Source: JBFWMG01 sp050251715 (GTDB taxonomy: Bacteria; Desulfobacterota; Desulfovibrionia; Desulfovibrionales; Desulfovibrionaceae). Taken from it: a DNA stretch of 64,000 nucleotides. Where the stretch lies: the NCBI GenBank assembly GCA_050251715.1, contig JBFWMG010000011.1, positions 40,369 to 104,368 on the forward strand, given 5' to 3'. The position numbers were made by a program, and so were the translations under genes. The notes below the pieces were generated by a model, which had not been told where the DNA came from, did no database searches, and worked only from the letters and a program-made list of their open reading frames with translations. Within the stretch, counting starts at the first letter, position 1. The number at the start of each line of letters is the position of its first letter. This document shows, piece by piece, positions 51,836 through 60,743 of this stretch.

Positions 51836-52780
51836 TTATGCTCTCTTTTCAATAAGCTGCACGGCGCGCTGCGCCATGCTGTTCAAATCCGGCTTGGCGA
51901 CCTGATCGTCCGCCTTGACCGATTCGCCCTTGTGCCGCAGTTCCTTGGTGATGATGGACGAGTACAGGATGACCGGAATGTCATACAACATATCGTCTTC
52001 CTTGACCATCTTCGTCAGCGAAAAACCATCCATGAGCGGCATCTCGATGTCCGAGATGAGGATGTTGATGTAGTCGGTGATCGCCCTGCCTTCGGCGGTC
52101 GCCTCGGCCTTGTACTTTTGCAGCAACTTGAGCGCCTCGTCCCCATTGTTCGCCATGGTCAGGGAAAAACCGGCGCTTTCGAGATTTTTCTTGAGCATGA
52201 GCCTGATGGTGGCCGAATCATCCGCCACCAACGCCTTGTAGGCCTTGTCCGTGCTCACGTCGGTCTTCCACGACGATTCCGCCACCTCCGGATCCAGGTC
52301 CGAGATGATGTGCTCAAGATCCAGCAATTGGATGAACCGGTCGTTCTTGTTGACGATGCCGATGATCGCCGCGGCGTCCATTCTTCCCATGAAACCGCTG
52401 GGCGGTAAGACCTCGGCCCACCCCACGCGATGGATCTCGGTGACGCCCGAGACCAGGAATCCGGACACCTGCTGGCTGAACTCGGTGACCACCACCACCT
52501 CGTTGGGACTTTTCACCTTGTCGAGCCCCAACCATACGCCAAGGTCGAGCACGGGCAAAATGATGTCCCGCAACGGAATGGTGCCCAAGAAACAGGGGTG
52601 CGGCGCGGATTCCCGATGCTCCAGTTCCGGACTTTCGATGACCTGCATGACCTTGGCCACATTGACCCCGAAGTAGCACGGCTCGATTCCCTGGCCGTCC
52701 TGGGCATGCTCGTTTACAAAAAACTCAAGTATTTCCAGCTCATTAGTGCCAGACTCAAGCAGGATTTCATTCTTGGCCAT
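51836..52780 (-). CDS. cheV: CheV-type chemotaxis coupling/receiver protein
   Basis: A 314-residue protein. Residues about 15-165 form a CheW-like domain (YFGVNVAKVMQVIE, FLGTIPLRDIILPVLDLGVW, FSQQVSGFLVSGVTEIHRV). Residues 185-310 form a receiver: ALVADDSATIRLMLKKNLES, ILISDIEMPLMDGFSL with the phosphorylated Asp, ILYSSIITKELRHKGE and the Lys near QVAKPDL. CheV links chemoreceptors to CheA and tunes it by phosphorylation. Stand-alone cheV genes are common in Desulfovibrio. Probably one operon with the Hpt gene and the large kinase. Confidence 0.95.
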   Translation of the reverse strand: MAKNEILLESGTNELEILEFFVNEHAQDGQGIEPCYFGVNVAKVMQVIESPELEHRESAPHPCFLGTIPLRDIILPVLDLGVWLGLDKVKSPNEVVVVTEFSQQVSGFLVSGVTEIHRVGWAEVLPPSGFMGRMDAAAIIGIVNKNDRFIQLLDLEHIISDLDPEVAESSWKTDVSTDKAYKALVADDSATIRLMLKKNLESAGFSLTMANNGDEALKLLQKYKAEATAEGRAITDYINILISDIEMPLMDGFSLTKMVKEDDMLYDIPVILYSSIITKELRHKGESVKADDQVAKPDLNSMAQRAVQLIEKRA

Positions 52781-52843
52781 GGGTTACCTCACATTGGTTT
52801 GCCTGCATCAGGCACGAAGCCTTCACGCCCCGCCTCGCCAAGT

Positions 52844-55800
52844 CTACGCGTTCTGCGCCAGAACCCCTTGCGCCACCAACAGTGCCGTTACCTCTTCCAA
52901 CTCCGCCGCCAACAGCCCGTGCGCGCGCCGGGCCACGACCTCGTCCTCGTTGCGCAAGGCCAGTTCCATAGCCTTGGCCAACGCGCTCAACCGCATGACG
53001 CCAATCGTGGAGGCGGACCCTTTCAAGGAATGCGCCAGGCGCGCGGCCTCCATCGTATCACCCTTTTCCAGGGCACGTTGCAAGACCTCAAAATCCCCCG
53101 GTGTGTCACGCAAAAAAATATTTTCCAGGCGGCGGAACAATGCCTGATTCCCCCCCAACAACGCAAGGCCCGCATCACGGTCCTGACGCGGAAAATCGGC
53201 AACGCTCTTGTCTGGGTCTGCGGCCGCTGTGCCATCCGGCCGCGCCACGGCCCGCCCCTCGCCGTCCAGCGGTGCCGCCGTTCCCCGCGCCACCTTGCCA
53301 AGCATGGCCAAAAGCCTCATGAAATCTATTGGCTTGGCGACATAGTCCGTCATGCCCGCCGTCAAGAAACGTTCCCTGTCACCCTTCAGGGCGTGGGCGG
53401 TCATGGCAATGATCGGCACATCCGCCGGGACGGCCAGATGCGTCGCGGCACGGATGGCCCGCGTCGTGCTCATGCCGTCCATCTCCGGCATCTGGATGTC
53501 CATGAGCACCACATCCACCCGCTCTTTTCCCAGTACGTCCAACGCCTGCCTGCCGTTCACCGCTTCCAGAACGGCGTGCCCCTCGCTTTCCAGAAACCGG
53601 CAGGCGAGTTCCCGATTGAGGGCGTTGTCCTCCACCACCAGGACACGGAGAGGACGCATGGCGCCCACGCCCGTTTCCATCCCCGGTTCATCGCCAGCCG
53701 CGTCCCGCGTGTCGGCGCTGCCCGTGTCCATGGGAAGCGTGAAGGTGAAGACGCTCCCCTCGCCGGGGTCGCTCCGCACCGAGATGCGCCCCCCCATCAA
53801 TTCGACCAGCCGCTTGCTGATGGCCAGCCCGAGCCCAGTGCCGCCGTATTCACGCGCCACGCTCTCGTCGGCCTGGCTGAAATTCTCGAACACGGTTTCC
53901 AATTTGTCCGGCATGATGCCCATGCCCGTGTCCTGCACGCTGAACCGCAACACCATGTCCGCGACCGGCGCCTTCCCAACGTCTCCATGCCCCTCGAACG
54001 GTTCGGAAGCGGCCGAGATGCGGATGCCGCCGCTCTGGGTGAACTTGATGGCGTTGCTGGCCAGATTGCCCAGAATCTGGCGCAGCCGTCCCGGATCGCC
54101 CTTGACGAATCGGGGCACGCCATGGGCGATGGACACATCCAACGTGAGACCGCGCTGCTCCGCCTGAAAGGCGTAGAGGGCGCCCCCTTCCTCCAGCAGT
54201 TCGTGCAGGTTGAAATCGATCCGTTCCAGGTCGAGCTTGCCCGCCTCGATCTTTGAAAAGTCGAGGATGTCGTTGATGACGGACAGGAGCGTGCCGCCGG
54301 CGCTGCGCACCGACTGGAGCATGCGCCGCATATGCACGGGATCGCTGCCGCGCAACGCCTGTTCCGTCATGCCCAGGATGACGTTGAGGGGCGTGCGGAT
54401 TTCGTGGCTCATGGTGGCCAGGAAAATGGACTTGGCGCGTGTGGCGGCTTCCGCCTCGCGCCGCGCCGTCTCCATGGACCGTTCGGCCTGCTTGCGCGCC
54501 GTGGAGTCCCGCACAATGGCCTGCACGTAGGATTCCCCGCCCAGCGCCACCTTGTTGAGGCTTACCTCCACATCGCACAGCACGCCGTCCCTGCGGTGGC
54601 AGTTCCACTCGAAATGCTGCGCCTTGCCGTTCATGGCCGCGTCTATGCGCGCCTGAAACCCACCCGCGCCGTCGTCCAGGCCCGAACCGGGGCACAGTTC
54701 CGCCGGGTTCAGGCCCATGATCTGTTCGCGCCGCTTCCCGAAAAGAACGGTTGCCGCCGGGTTGCAGTCCGCCACCATGTCGCCGCGCATGATCATGATG
54801 GCGTCGCTCGCGGCCTCGTAAAGCGTGCGGAACTTTTTTTCGCTCCGCGCCAGATCACGTTCCGCCCGCTTGCGTTCGGTCACGTCGGTGACAACGCCCA
54901 CGATGCCCACCGGTTGGCCGGACAGATTGGTATACGCCGCCTTGTTGAAAATGACGTCCCGCAATTCGCCGGAACCCGAGAGCACCTTGGCCTCGTAGAT
55001 CTGCCGCGCCTCGCCGTCCCGCATCCTGCGGTCCATGTCCGAATACTGCCGCGCCAGCTCTTCCGGCGCCACATCCATCGCGCCCATGCCGATGATATCC
55101 TCGCGCCGCCGCCCCAGCATTTCCTCGAACGCCGCGTTGCATTCCTTGTAGACCCCATCGAATCCCTTGAAGAAAATGGGGTTCGGCGTGGCGTTCATCA
55201 ATGTCTGGATGAATCGCAGCTGTTCCTGCAAGGCCTGCTTGGCCTTGACGTATTCCGTCATGTCGTGGCCATAGCCCACAAGATGCCGCACCTCGCCATC
55301 CTCTCCCACGACCGGGCAGTACATCACGTCATACACGCTGTCGCCCCGGTCCTCCTCAAAACGCACGACGCCTCGCGTGCGGCACGCCTCCTCCATGGCG
55401 GACTGGCGCAGCGCATGCGCCTCGCCCTCGAAAAACGACAGGAAGACGCGGCCCACCACCTCCTGGGGGGTCGTGTTCATGCGCTCGGCCCATGACCTGT
55501 TCACCGCCGCCAAGCGTCCCGCCGTGTCCACCAGCACCACATCCCCCCTGATGGCGTCGATCATGGCCCGCGCGGTCTCGCGGCTCGCGCGGATTTGCTG
55601 CTCGGCCAGCACACGGTCGGTCATGTCGCGCACGATCACCAGCACCACGGTCCGGCCCGACCACGTGCCCAATTGCATGGACATATCCACCGGCACATCC
55701 CGGCCGTCGCCGCCCGCGACATGCCAATCCATCCTGCTTTTCCTTCCCATCCGCAATCCGGCCACCTGTTCGCGGAAAAGCGCATGGGCCGCATCCCGCC

Positions 55801-56356
55801 GTGACGCGGGCGCCAAGTCCTCAAAGGCCAGGCCTACGAGCTCGCGGCCCGCTTCGCCGCACAGCGCCTCGGCCCGTTCGTTGGCATGCACGATGCCGCC
55901 CGTGTCCGCATCGGCCAGCACCACGGCGTCCGGCGCGTCCTCGAACAGGGAGGTAAACCCGGTGACCCCGCCCCCGCGCCTGCGCACGAGCGCACGCACG
56001 CGCGCGGCCAATACCGCGGGACGCGCAGGGAACAGCCAGATGTCATCCGCACCCGCGCTCTCGGCCTGGCCTATCGCCCGTGCAAGGGCCGGGTCGTCCT
56101 GGTCGGCGGCGACCGCCACGGCCACCGGCACGCCGCCACGCCTGTAGACATCCCGGACGGCCAGCACGGCGTCCGGGATGTCCACAGGCGTGGCGGCGAC
56201 GACAAGCGCCGCTGTGGGCTCGCCGGGCAGTGCGCGCAACGCCGCCGCGTCGCGGGCCGCCAGGACGTCATGCCCCAACGCGCCCAACGCCTCCCGCACC
56301 AGTCGCATCAGCGGCTGGTCCGCCCCCACCACGGCAAGACTTATGTGTTCATCCAT
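52844..56356 (-). CDS. Large cytosolic hybrid histidine kinase (degenerate REC, four PAS, HisKA, HATPase, REC, Hpt)
   Basis: A 1170-residue protein; ATG 56356 has a GAGGGG sequence before it. Domain order: an N-terminal receiver-like fold (about 1-115) without the phosphorylated Asp (AALVVAATPVDIPD in its place); PAS1 (LFEDAPDAVVLADADTGGIV), PAS2 (AIRGDVVLVDTAGRLAAVN), PAS3 (NATPNPIFFKGFDGVYKECN), PAS4 (YEAASDAIMIMRGDMVADCN). HisKA with His in FLATMSHEIRTPLN, and HATPase boxes (NLASNAIKFTQSG, DTGMGIMPDK, GTGLGLAISKRL) follow. The receiver has VVLMDIQMPEMDGMS, and the C-terminal Hpt has His in LAHSLKGSASTIG. No membrane segment. It is a full phosphorelay in one chain, beside cheV and an Hpt gene. 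Confidence 0.92.
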   Translation of the reverse strand: MDEHISLAVVGADQPLMRLVREALGALGHDVLAARDAAALRALPGEPTAALVVAATPVDIPDAVLAVRDVYRRGGVPVAVAVAADQDDPALARAIGQAESAGADDIWLFPARPAVLAARVRALVRRRGGGVTGFTSLFEDAPDAVVLADADTGGIVHANERAEALCGEAGRELVGLAFEDLAPASRRDAAHALFREQVAGLRMGRKSRMDWHVAGGDGRDVPVDMSMQLGTWSGRTVVLVIVRDMTDRVLAEQQIRASRETARAMIDAIRGDVVLVDTAGRLAAVNRSWAERMNTTPQEVVGRVFLSFFEGEAHALRQSAMEEACRTRGVVRFEEDRGDSVYDVMYCPVVGEDGEVRHLVGYGHDMTEYVKAKQALQEQLRFIQTLMNATPNPIFFKGFDGVYKECNAAFEEMLGRRREDIIGMGAMDVAPEELARQYSDMDRRMRDGEARQIYEAKVLSGSGELRDVIFNKAAYTNLSGQPVGIVGVVTDVTERKRAERDLARSEKKFRTLYEAASDAIMIMRGDMVADCNPAATVLFGKRREQIMGLNPAELCPGSGLDDGAGGFQARIDAAMNGKAQHFEWNCHRRDGVLCDVEVSLNKVALGGESYVQAIVRDSTARKQAERSMETARREAEAATRAKSIFLATMSHEIRTPLNVILGMTEQALRGSDPVHMRRMLQSVRSAGGTLLSVINDILDFSKIEAGKLDLERIDFNLHELLEEGGALYAFQAEQRGLTLDVSIAHGVPRFVKGDPGRLRQILGNLASNAIKFTQSGGIRISAASEPFEGHGDVGKAPVADMVLRFSVQDTGMGIMPDKLETVFENFSQADESVAREYGGTGLGLAISKRLVELMGGRISVRSDPGEGSVFTFTLPMDTGSADTRDAAGDEPGMETGVGAMRPLRVLVVEDNALNRELACRFLESEGHAVLEAVNGRQALDVLGKERVDVVLMDIQMPEMDGMSTTRAIRAATHLAVPADVPIIAMTAHALKGDRERFLTAGMTDYVAKPIDFMRLLAMLGKVARGTAAPLDGEGRAVARPDGTAAADPDKSVADFPRQDRDAGLALLGGNQALFRRLENIFLRDTPGDFEVLQRALEKGDTMEAARLAHSLKGSASTIGVMRLSALAKAMELALRNEDEVVARRAHGLLAAELEEVTALLVAQGVLAQNA

Positions 56357-56668
56357 ATCCCCTCTCTGCACCCGCGCATTGGCGACCCACGCACGGTACC
56401 TTTCCTTCTACTAAACACGGCGCATCAAAACAACAGGCAAAGAGATTATTTAACCCCACTGGCACATCCCCCCCATAGCCGCGCAAACGCCCGTTTCCCG
56501 GGCATTAAATTCGGTTCGCCCCCCCCGGCCGCCCTAAACTTCGCACCCCTTTTTGCCGATGAGCTAGATGCGCACGCAAATTCACGGGTCACCAGGGAGG
56601 TGAAGCCATAACGTCCGACCCTCGCGTGTCTTTGGCAAGGATGCCAATCAAACTTCATGGAGGAAATC
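56357..56668. other. Divergent intergenic region between the hybrid kinase and flagellin
   Basis: About 310 bp. It holds the kinase start region on the left, a C-rich stretch, and the sigma-28-type flagellin promoter at 56537-56564 with a roughly 95-nt leader. No other gene or repeat seen. Confidence 0.7.
56537..56564 (+). promoter_or_regulatory. Sigma-28 (FliA) promoter of flagellin
   Basis: TAAA (56537-56540), 16-bp spacer ending in TTTTT, GCCGATGA (56557-56564). This is one base from the usual TAAA-N15-GCCGATAA of flagellar class III promoters. The flagellin ATG is about 105 bp downstream. Confidence 0.8.
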
Positions 56669-57562
56669 ATGTCTCTGGTTATCAACCACAACCTTATGGC
56701 CACGACCGCTGCCCGCAACCTGGGCACCGCCTACAACAACCTCAGCACGTCCGTCAGCCGCCTGTCTTCGGGTCTGCGCATTACCAATGCGTCCGACGAC
56801 GCAGCGGGCCTTGCGGTCCGCGAACTCATGCGCGCGGACATCTCGGCCCTGAACCAGGGCGTGCGCAACGCCAACGACGCCATTTCGCTGATCCAGACCG
56901 CCGACGGCGCGCTCTCGGTCATCGACGAAAAGCTCATCCGCATGAAGGAACTGGCGGAACAGGCGGCCACCGGTACCTACAACTCCGACCAGCGTATCAT
57001 CATCGACTCCGAATACCAGGCCATGGCGTCGGAAATCACCCGTATCGCCAGCGCCACCGACTTCAACGGTATCCATCTGCTCGACGGTACGTTGTCCTCG
57101 GCAACCCACAGCGGCGCCACCGCCCTGTCCACCGGCAAGATGAAGATCCACTTCGGCACCAAGAACGACAGCGCCGAAGACTACTACTACATCCAGATCG
57201 GCACCGCGACCGCGTCCGCTCTCGGTGTCGGCAACTCCGCGGTCACCTCGGCGTCCGCGCACAACATCTCGACTCAGGCCAACGCCCAGAAGGCTCTGGA
57301 AGGTATCGAGGCGGCCATTGTGTCCAAGGACAACATCCGCGCCAACCTGGGCGCGCTGCAGAACCGCCTTGAAAATACCATCACCAACCTGCAAATCCAG
57401 TCTGAAAACCTGCAGGCGTCCGAGTCCCGCATTTCCGACGTCGACGTCTCTTCGGAAATGACCGAGTTCGTGCGCCAGCAGATCCTGACGCAGTCCGCAG
57501 TGGCCATGCTGTCCCAGGCCAACTCCATGCCGCGTCTGGCCCTGCAGCTCCTCGGCGGCTAA
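56669..57562 (+). CDS. Short-type flagellin
   Basis: A 297-residue protein; ATG 56669 with GGAGG at 56659-56663. The N-terminal D0/D1 helices (MSLVINHNLMATTAARNL, then LSTSVSRLSSGLRITNASDD and LAVRELMRADISALNQGV) and the C-terminal D1/D0 (LGALQNRLENTITNLQIQ, ending SQANSMPRLALQLLGG) are canonical. Between them only about 80 residues replace the surface D2/D3 domains, so the filament is thin-skinned like Bacillus flagellin. Base composition here is less GC-rich than the neighbours, as is usual for highly expressed genes. A strong terminator follows. Confidence 0.97.
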   Translation: MSLVINHNLMATTAARNLGTAYNNLSTSVSRLSSGLRITNASDDAAGLAVRELMRADISALNQGVRNANDAISLIQTADGALSVIDEKLIRMKELAEQAATGTYNSDQRIIIDSEYQAMASEITRIASATDFNGIHLLDGTLSSATHSGATALSTGKMKIHFGTKNDSAEDYYYIQIGTATASALGVGNSAVTSASAHNISTQANAQKALEGIEAAIVSKDNIRANLGALQNRLENTITNLQIQSENLQASESRISDVDVSSEMTEFVRQQILTQSAVAMLSQANSMPRLALQLLGG

Positions 57563-57591
57563 CACCGCGGGGGGCGGCAACGCCTGCCACA

Positions 57592-57629
57592 AAAAAGAAC
57601 CGGGCCGCTACGGCGGCCCGGTTCTTTTT
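57592..57629 (+). terminator. Flagellin terminator
   Basis: AAAAAGAACCGGGCCGC (57592-57608) pairs perfectly with GCGGCCCGGTTCTTTTT (57613-57629) around TACG; 17-bp stem with A/T flanks, about 30 bp after the flagellin stop. Works on either strand. Confidence 0.95.
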
Positions 57630-57665
57630 CACGTTTGGCGCGGCGGCCCGCGCAAAAGGAGCCGG

Positions 57666-57772
57666 TTAGAGCATCTTAACTTTGAAAAAGATTAGATGCG
57701 CTTATGCATTTTGTTGAGATAATGTTTCATTATTTCAAATCCTCGCATTGTTTCAATGCTAAAATGCGCTAG
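57666..57772 (+). repeat. 107-bp triple-hairpin repeat, copy D
   Basis: Starts TTAG, ends CTAG. The end CTAG (57769-57772) carries the stop codon of the minus-strand PAP2 gene. Stem 1 has one mismatch (AGATGCGCT). Stem 2 TTGAGATAATG/CATTATTTCAA. Stem 3 GCATTG (57745-57750)/CAATGC (57754-57759), loop TTT. The ends, TTAGAGCATCTTAAC and on the other strand CTAGCGCATTTTAGC, show the imperfect terminal inverted repeat most clearly. Confidence 0.92.
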
Positions 57773-58374
57773 CGCTCCGCCCCGGTCCCGGACGTGTCCC
57801 GCGTCAGCAGCAGCCACAGCGCATGCACCGCCACGGCGGCGGCGATACCGAGCAGCCACCCCGCCGCGACATCGGAAGGATAGTGCTTGCCCAGGTAGAC
57901 ACGGGAATAGCCCACCACCAGGGGGAGCAGGAGCGCCCACCGCACGCGCCGCCATCCAAGGGCCAGGACGCAGGCCATGGCCACGGCCATGGCGTTGGCC
58001 GCATGGGCCGAGGGAAAGGAGGAACCGTGGTCCTTGGCGGGTGTAAAGGCCGGGGGCCGTTGCGCCCAGGCGTGGTTTTCGATGTAGCGGACGCCCGGCA
58101 GGGCGTTGTAGGGCCGGATGCGGCCCGTGAGTTCCTTGACGCCGTGGCACGAGAGGTCGGCCAGCGCCACGGACGCCCCCAAGACAAGCAGCACGCAAAC
58201 CGTCCGCCGCGCGCCCATGCGCCTGGCGAACACCAGGACGGCGGCCAGGGCCACCGCCCACAACAGCAGCGGATGCGACACGGCGGGCATGATCCCGTCG
58301 AGCAGCCGGCCGTGCCACGCGAAATTGACGCGTTGGAACAGGGCGGCGTCCCAGGATGGCGTGGCAAAATACAC
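57769..58374 (-). CDS. PAP2-family membrane phosphatase
   Basis: A 201-residue protein with five to six helices. The acid-phosphatase signature is complete: Lys80-x6-Arg87-Pro88 (KELTGRIRP), Pro121-Ser-Ala-His124 (SSFPSAHAAN) and Ser157-Arg158-x5-His164-x3-Asp168 (SRVYLGKHYPSD). Such enzymes dephosphorylate undecaprenyl pyrophosphate or lipid A and phosphatidate substrates at the outer face of the inner membrane. Stop codon comes from repeat copy D. The flavoprotein gene ends 3 bp upstream on the same strand. Confidence 0.93.
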   Translation of the reverse strand: MYFATPSWDAALFQRVNFAWHGRLLDGIMPAVSHPLLLWAVALAAVLVFARRMGARRTVCVLLVLGASVALADLSCHGVKELTGRIRPYNALPGVRYIENHAWAQRPPAFTPAKDHGSSFPSAHAANAMAVAMACVLALGWRRVRWALLLPLVVGYSRVYLGKHYPSDVAAGWLLGIAAAVAVHALWLLLTRDTSGTGAER

Positions 58375-58377
58375 GCG

Positions 58378-58953
58378 CTATCCGTGCAGCTTCTTGAGCA
58401 GCCAGGCCATGTTCCTGCCCAGGCATTCCATGGTGGCCAGCCCTTCCTCGTCCTTCTGCACATCGCCCGGTTGCAGGCCGTGCCCCAGGTTCCAATAGCG
58501 CGAGCCGGGCACGATCATCTGGCTGATGAAGAAAAACGCGTTGATGGAATCAAAGGCGCGGGTGGCGCCGCCCCGCCGTGCGGCCACGACAGCGGCGCCC
58601 ACCTTGCGCTGGAGCATGTCGTCGTTGGCGCGGGAGACCATGCCCGCGCGTTCCACCAGCGCCTTGAGCGAGGCGGTAAGGTCGGAAAAATACACCGGGG
58701 AGCCCAGGATGATGGCGTCGGCCCGCGCCATCTTCTCGATGCACTCGTTGGCGAAATCCTTTTTGACGGCGCACCGGCCATTCTTGTTCTTGAAGCATTT
58801 GTAGCAGGCGACGCACCCCTGGATGGGCTTGCCCGACAGTTCGACGAGCTCCGTGGCGATGCCCTCGGCCTGGAGCTGCGAAAAAACCACTTCGATGAGC
58901 TGCGCGGTATTGCCTTGCTTGCGGGCACTGCCGTTGAATGCGACGACGTTCAT
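58378..58953 (-). CDS. Flavodoxin-fold NAD(P)H-dependent FMN reductase / iron-sulfur flavoprotein-like
   Basis: A 191-residue protein starting at ATG 58953 with GGAG nearby. NVVAFNGSARKQGNTAQLI holds the FMN phosphate loop; ARADAIILGSPVYFSDLTAS is the ring-binding strand. Cysteines 47, 50, 53 and 61 (GCVACYKCFKNKNGRC) match the spacing of the Cys-rich loop of iron-sulfur flavoproteins of anaerobes, which hold a 4Fe-4S cluster and reduce oxygen or peroxide. It precedes the PAP2 gene with only 3 bp between them. Confidence 0.88.
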   Translation of the reverse strand: MNVVAFNGSARKQGNTAQLIEVVFSQLQAEGIATELVELSGKPIQGCVACYKCFKNKNGRCAVKKDFANECIEKMARADAIILGSPVYFSDLTASLKALVERAGMVSRANDDMLQRKVGAAVVAARRGGATRAFDSINAFFFISQMIVPGSRYWNLGHGLQPGDVQKDEEGLATMECLGRNMAWLLKKLHG

Positions 58954-59081
58954 GGAGCCTCCGGCGTGTTTTTGTTGCGATGGTTGTGCGTAAGGATTAG
59001 ACAAAGCAAGGGCGGATGGCAAGACTTGCCCACGACGCGCCGGGAGCATGGGGGCGGTCCGCCAAACCGGGAGAGTGGGAC

Positions 59082-59453
59082 ATGGCCGTGACATGCAGGA
59101 CGCTGGCCCAACTGGACGCGGCCGTTGCACAGGGCGAGGTGGTGCTCTTCCTTCGCGGCGTGGCGCTGGTGCACCAGACGCTCCGCAGGCGGGAGCGCGG
59201 CATCCACATGTGGCTCGCATCACTTTTCTTCATGGCTCTGACCATTGCCTCAACCTTCCTGACGTCCTTTGCCGCGCAATCCCAGCTGACGGAAATCATC
59301 ACGCCCGACACCATTTTCAACGCGGGCGCACTGGTCCTGTTCTTCGGCATTGCGCTGGGTCTTTGCTGCGCCGTCATGGCTGCGCGCAACAAACTGCGGC
59401 GCTACAAGATCGTGCGCCGGGGCAGGGACTGGGCGCTCCTGCGGCAAGTGTAA
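59082..59453 (+). CDS. Small membrane protein with two helices
   Basis: A 123-residue protein. ATG 59082 (MAVTCRTLAQLDAAVAQGEV) has a GGAG sequence about 8-10 bases upstream; an earlier in-frame ATG at 59016 is less likely. A basic segment (VHQTLRRRERGIHM) precedes helix 1 (LASLFFMALTIASTFLTSF), a short loop and helix 2 (NAGALVLFFGIALGLCCAVM), then another basic tail. No family recognised. Divergent from the flavoprotein gene. Confidence 0.65.
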   Translation: MAVTCRTLAQLDAAVAQGEVVLFLRGVALVHQTLRRRERGIHMWLASLFFMALTIASTFLTSFAAQSQLTEIITPDTIFNAGALVLFFGIALGLCCAVMAARNKLRRYKIVRRGRDWALLRQV

Positions 59454-59463
59454 CACGGGCGCA

Positions 59464-59492
59464 TTGCTTTTGCCGCGGTTTCTTTTTATGAT
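59464..59492 (+). promoter_or_regulatory. Sigma-70 promoter before the PAS kinase
   Basis: TTGCTT (59464-59469), exactly 17 bp, TATGAT (59487-59492). About 60 bp before the kinase start codon. Confidence 0.6.
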
Positions 59493-59552
59493 GTATGTCA
59501 GGATACCCCTTCCACAAGCCATAGCCACAGACCTATTGCGCAAGGCCGTTAC

Positions 59553-60689
59553 GTGAATAGCAAAATAAATAATAGAATCAAGTCATCCAAAGCCGCCTTG
59601 CGCAAGATGACGCGCGCCATCGCAAAAAGTGGCGCCGTACAGCTCATTGACGCGGTGCCCATGCCCATCATGCTGCTCGACGCCAATCGGCAGGTCGTCT
59701 ATGCCAACACGCGCCTGTTGGAGACGGTCAACGAAACGGACCTCGACGCCGTGCTCGGCCGCAGACCCGGCGACCTGCTTTCCTGCGTGCATGCCTTGTC
59801 GTGCGAGGAGGGCTGCGGCCACACCGCCTACTGCACGCAATGCGGCGCGTTGGAGGCCATCATCCAGGCGCTGGAAGGCGCGCAAGCCACCCGGGACTGC
59901 CGCATGCTGCGCCACGTCGACGGCCAACTCCAGGCGCTGGACCTGAAGGTGAACGCCTCGCCCATGGTGGTGCTGGACGTCCCGCTCACCATGCTCTGCA
60001 TCCAGGACGTCAGCGATGAAAAAAGGCGTGTGGTGCTGGAGCGTCTCTTTTTCCACGACCTCATCAACATGGCCGGAAGCCTGAAAGGCCTCGTGGAACT
60101 CTTGGTCGAGCGACAGGGCGGCGACAGCCCCACCAACAAGATACTGGTGCGGGGGTTCACGGCGCTGTTCGAGGAAATCAAGTCGCATCAGGCGCTTTCA
60201 GCCGCCGAATCCGGCCAGCTGCCCGCGCATCCCACCGATGTGGACACGCTGGAAACCGTGCGCAGCCTGACCGAGCGCTACCAGATGCATCTGGCGGCCC
60301 ACATGAAAACCGTGGTGGCTGATCCGGACACGGCCCGCGTGGTCTGCCACACGGACACCAATCTGGTGCAACGGGTGCTCGGCAACATGCTCAAAAACGC
60401 CCTGGAAGCGGCGCTGGAAGGGGACACCATAACCATAGGCTGCGCCTACGAGCCGGAATCCGATTGGCCCGTGGTCTTTCATGTGCACAACCCCAACCCC
60501 ATGCCGCCCGACGTGCAGTTGCAAGTCTTCAAGCGATCCTTTTCCACCAAGGGGCTGGGCCGTGGACTCGGCACGTACTCCATCAAGCTCTTCACGGAAA
60601 ATTACCTGGGCGGCAAGGTGTCCTTTGCCTCGTCCGAGGCCATGGGCACGGTCTTTCGGGCCGCCCTGCCGCTCCGCCTGCCGGAGTGA
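59553..60689 (+). CDS. Soluble sensor histidine kinase with Cys-rich PAS domain
   Basis: A 378-residue protein starting with GTG. A PAS domain (about 28-155) begins VPMPIMLLDANRQVVYANTR and contains a cysteine cluster: CVHALSCEEGCGHTAYCTQCGALEA, with six cysteines. The same Cys-PAS type occurs in other anaerobe kinases and may hold a metal or heme. The dimerisation helix is FFHDLINMAGSLKGLVELL (His near 165), and the HATPase boxes are VLGNMLKNALEAAL and KGLGRGLGTYSIKLFTENYL. No receiver or membrane helix, and no response regulator next to it. Confidence 0.88.
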   Translation: MNSKINNRIKSSKAALRKMTRAIAKSGAVQLIDAVPMPIMLLDANRQVVYANTRLLETVNETDLDAVLGRRPGDLLSCVHALSCEEGCGHTAYCTQCGALEAIIQALEGAQATRDCRMLRHVDGQLQALDLKVNASPMVVLDVPLTMLCIQDVSDEKRRVVLERLFFHDLINMAGSLKGLVELLVERQGGDSPTNKILVRGFTALFEEIKSHQALSAAESGQLPAHPTDVDTLETVRSLTERYQMHLAAHMKTVVADPDTARVVCHTDTNLVQRVLGNMLKNALEAALEGDTITIGCAYEPESDWPVVFHVHNPNPMPPDVQLQVFKRSFSTKGLGRGLGTYSIKLFTENYLGGKVSFASSEAMGTVFRAALPLRLPE

Positions 60690-60743
60690 TCCACCCGGGG
60701 CGGCGGGCTTTCCCCGGCTCCGTTTTTGCTGTATCGCCCCATC

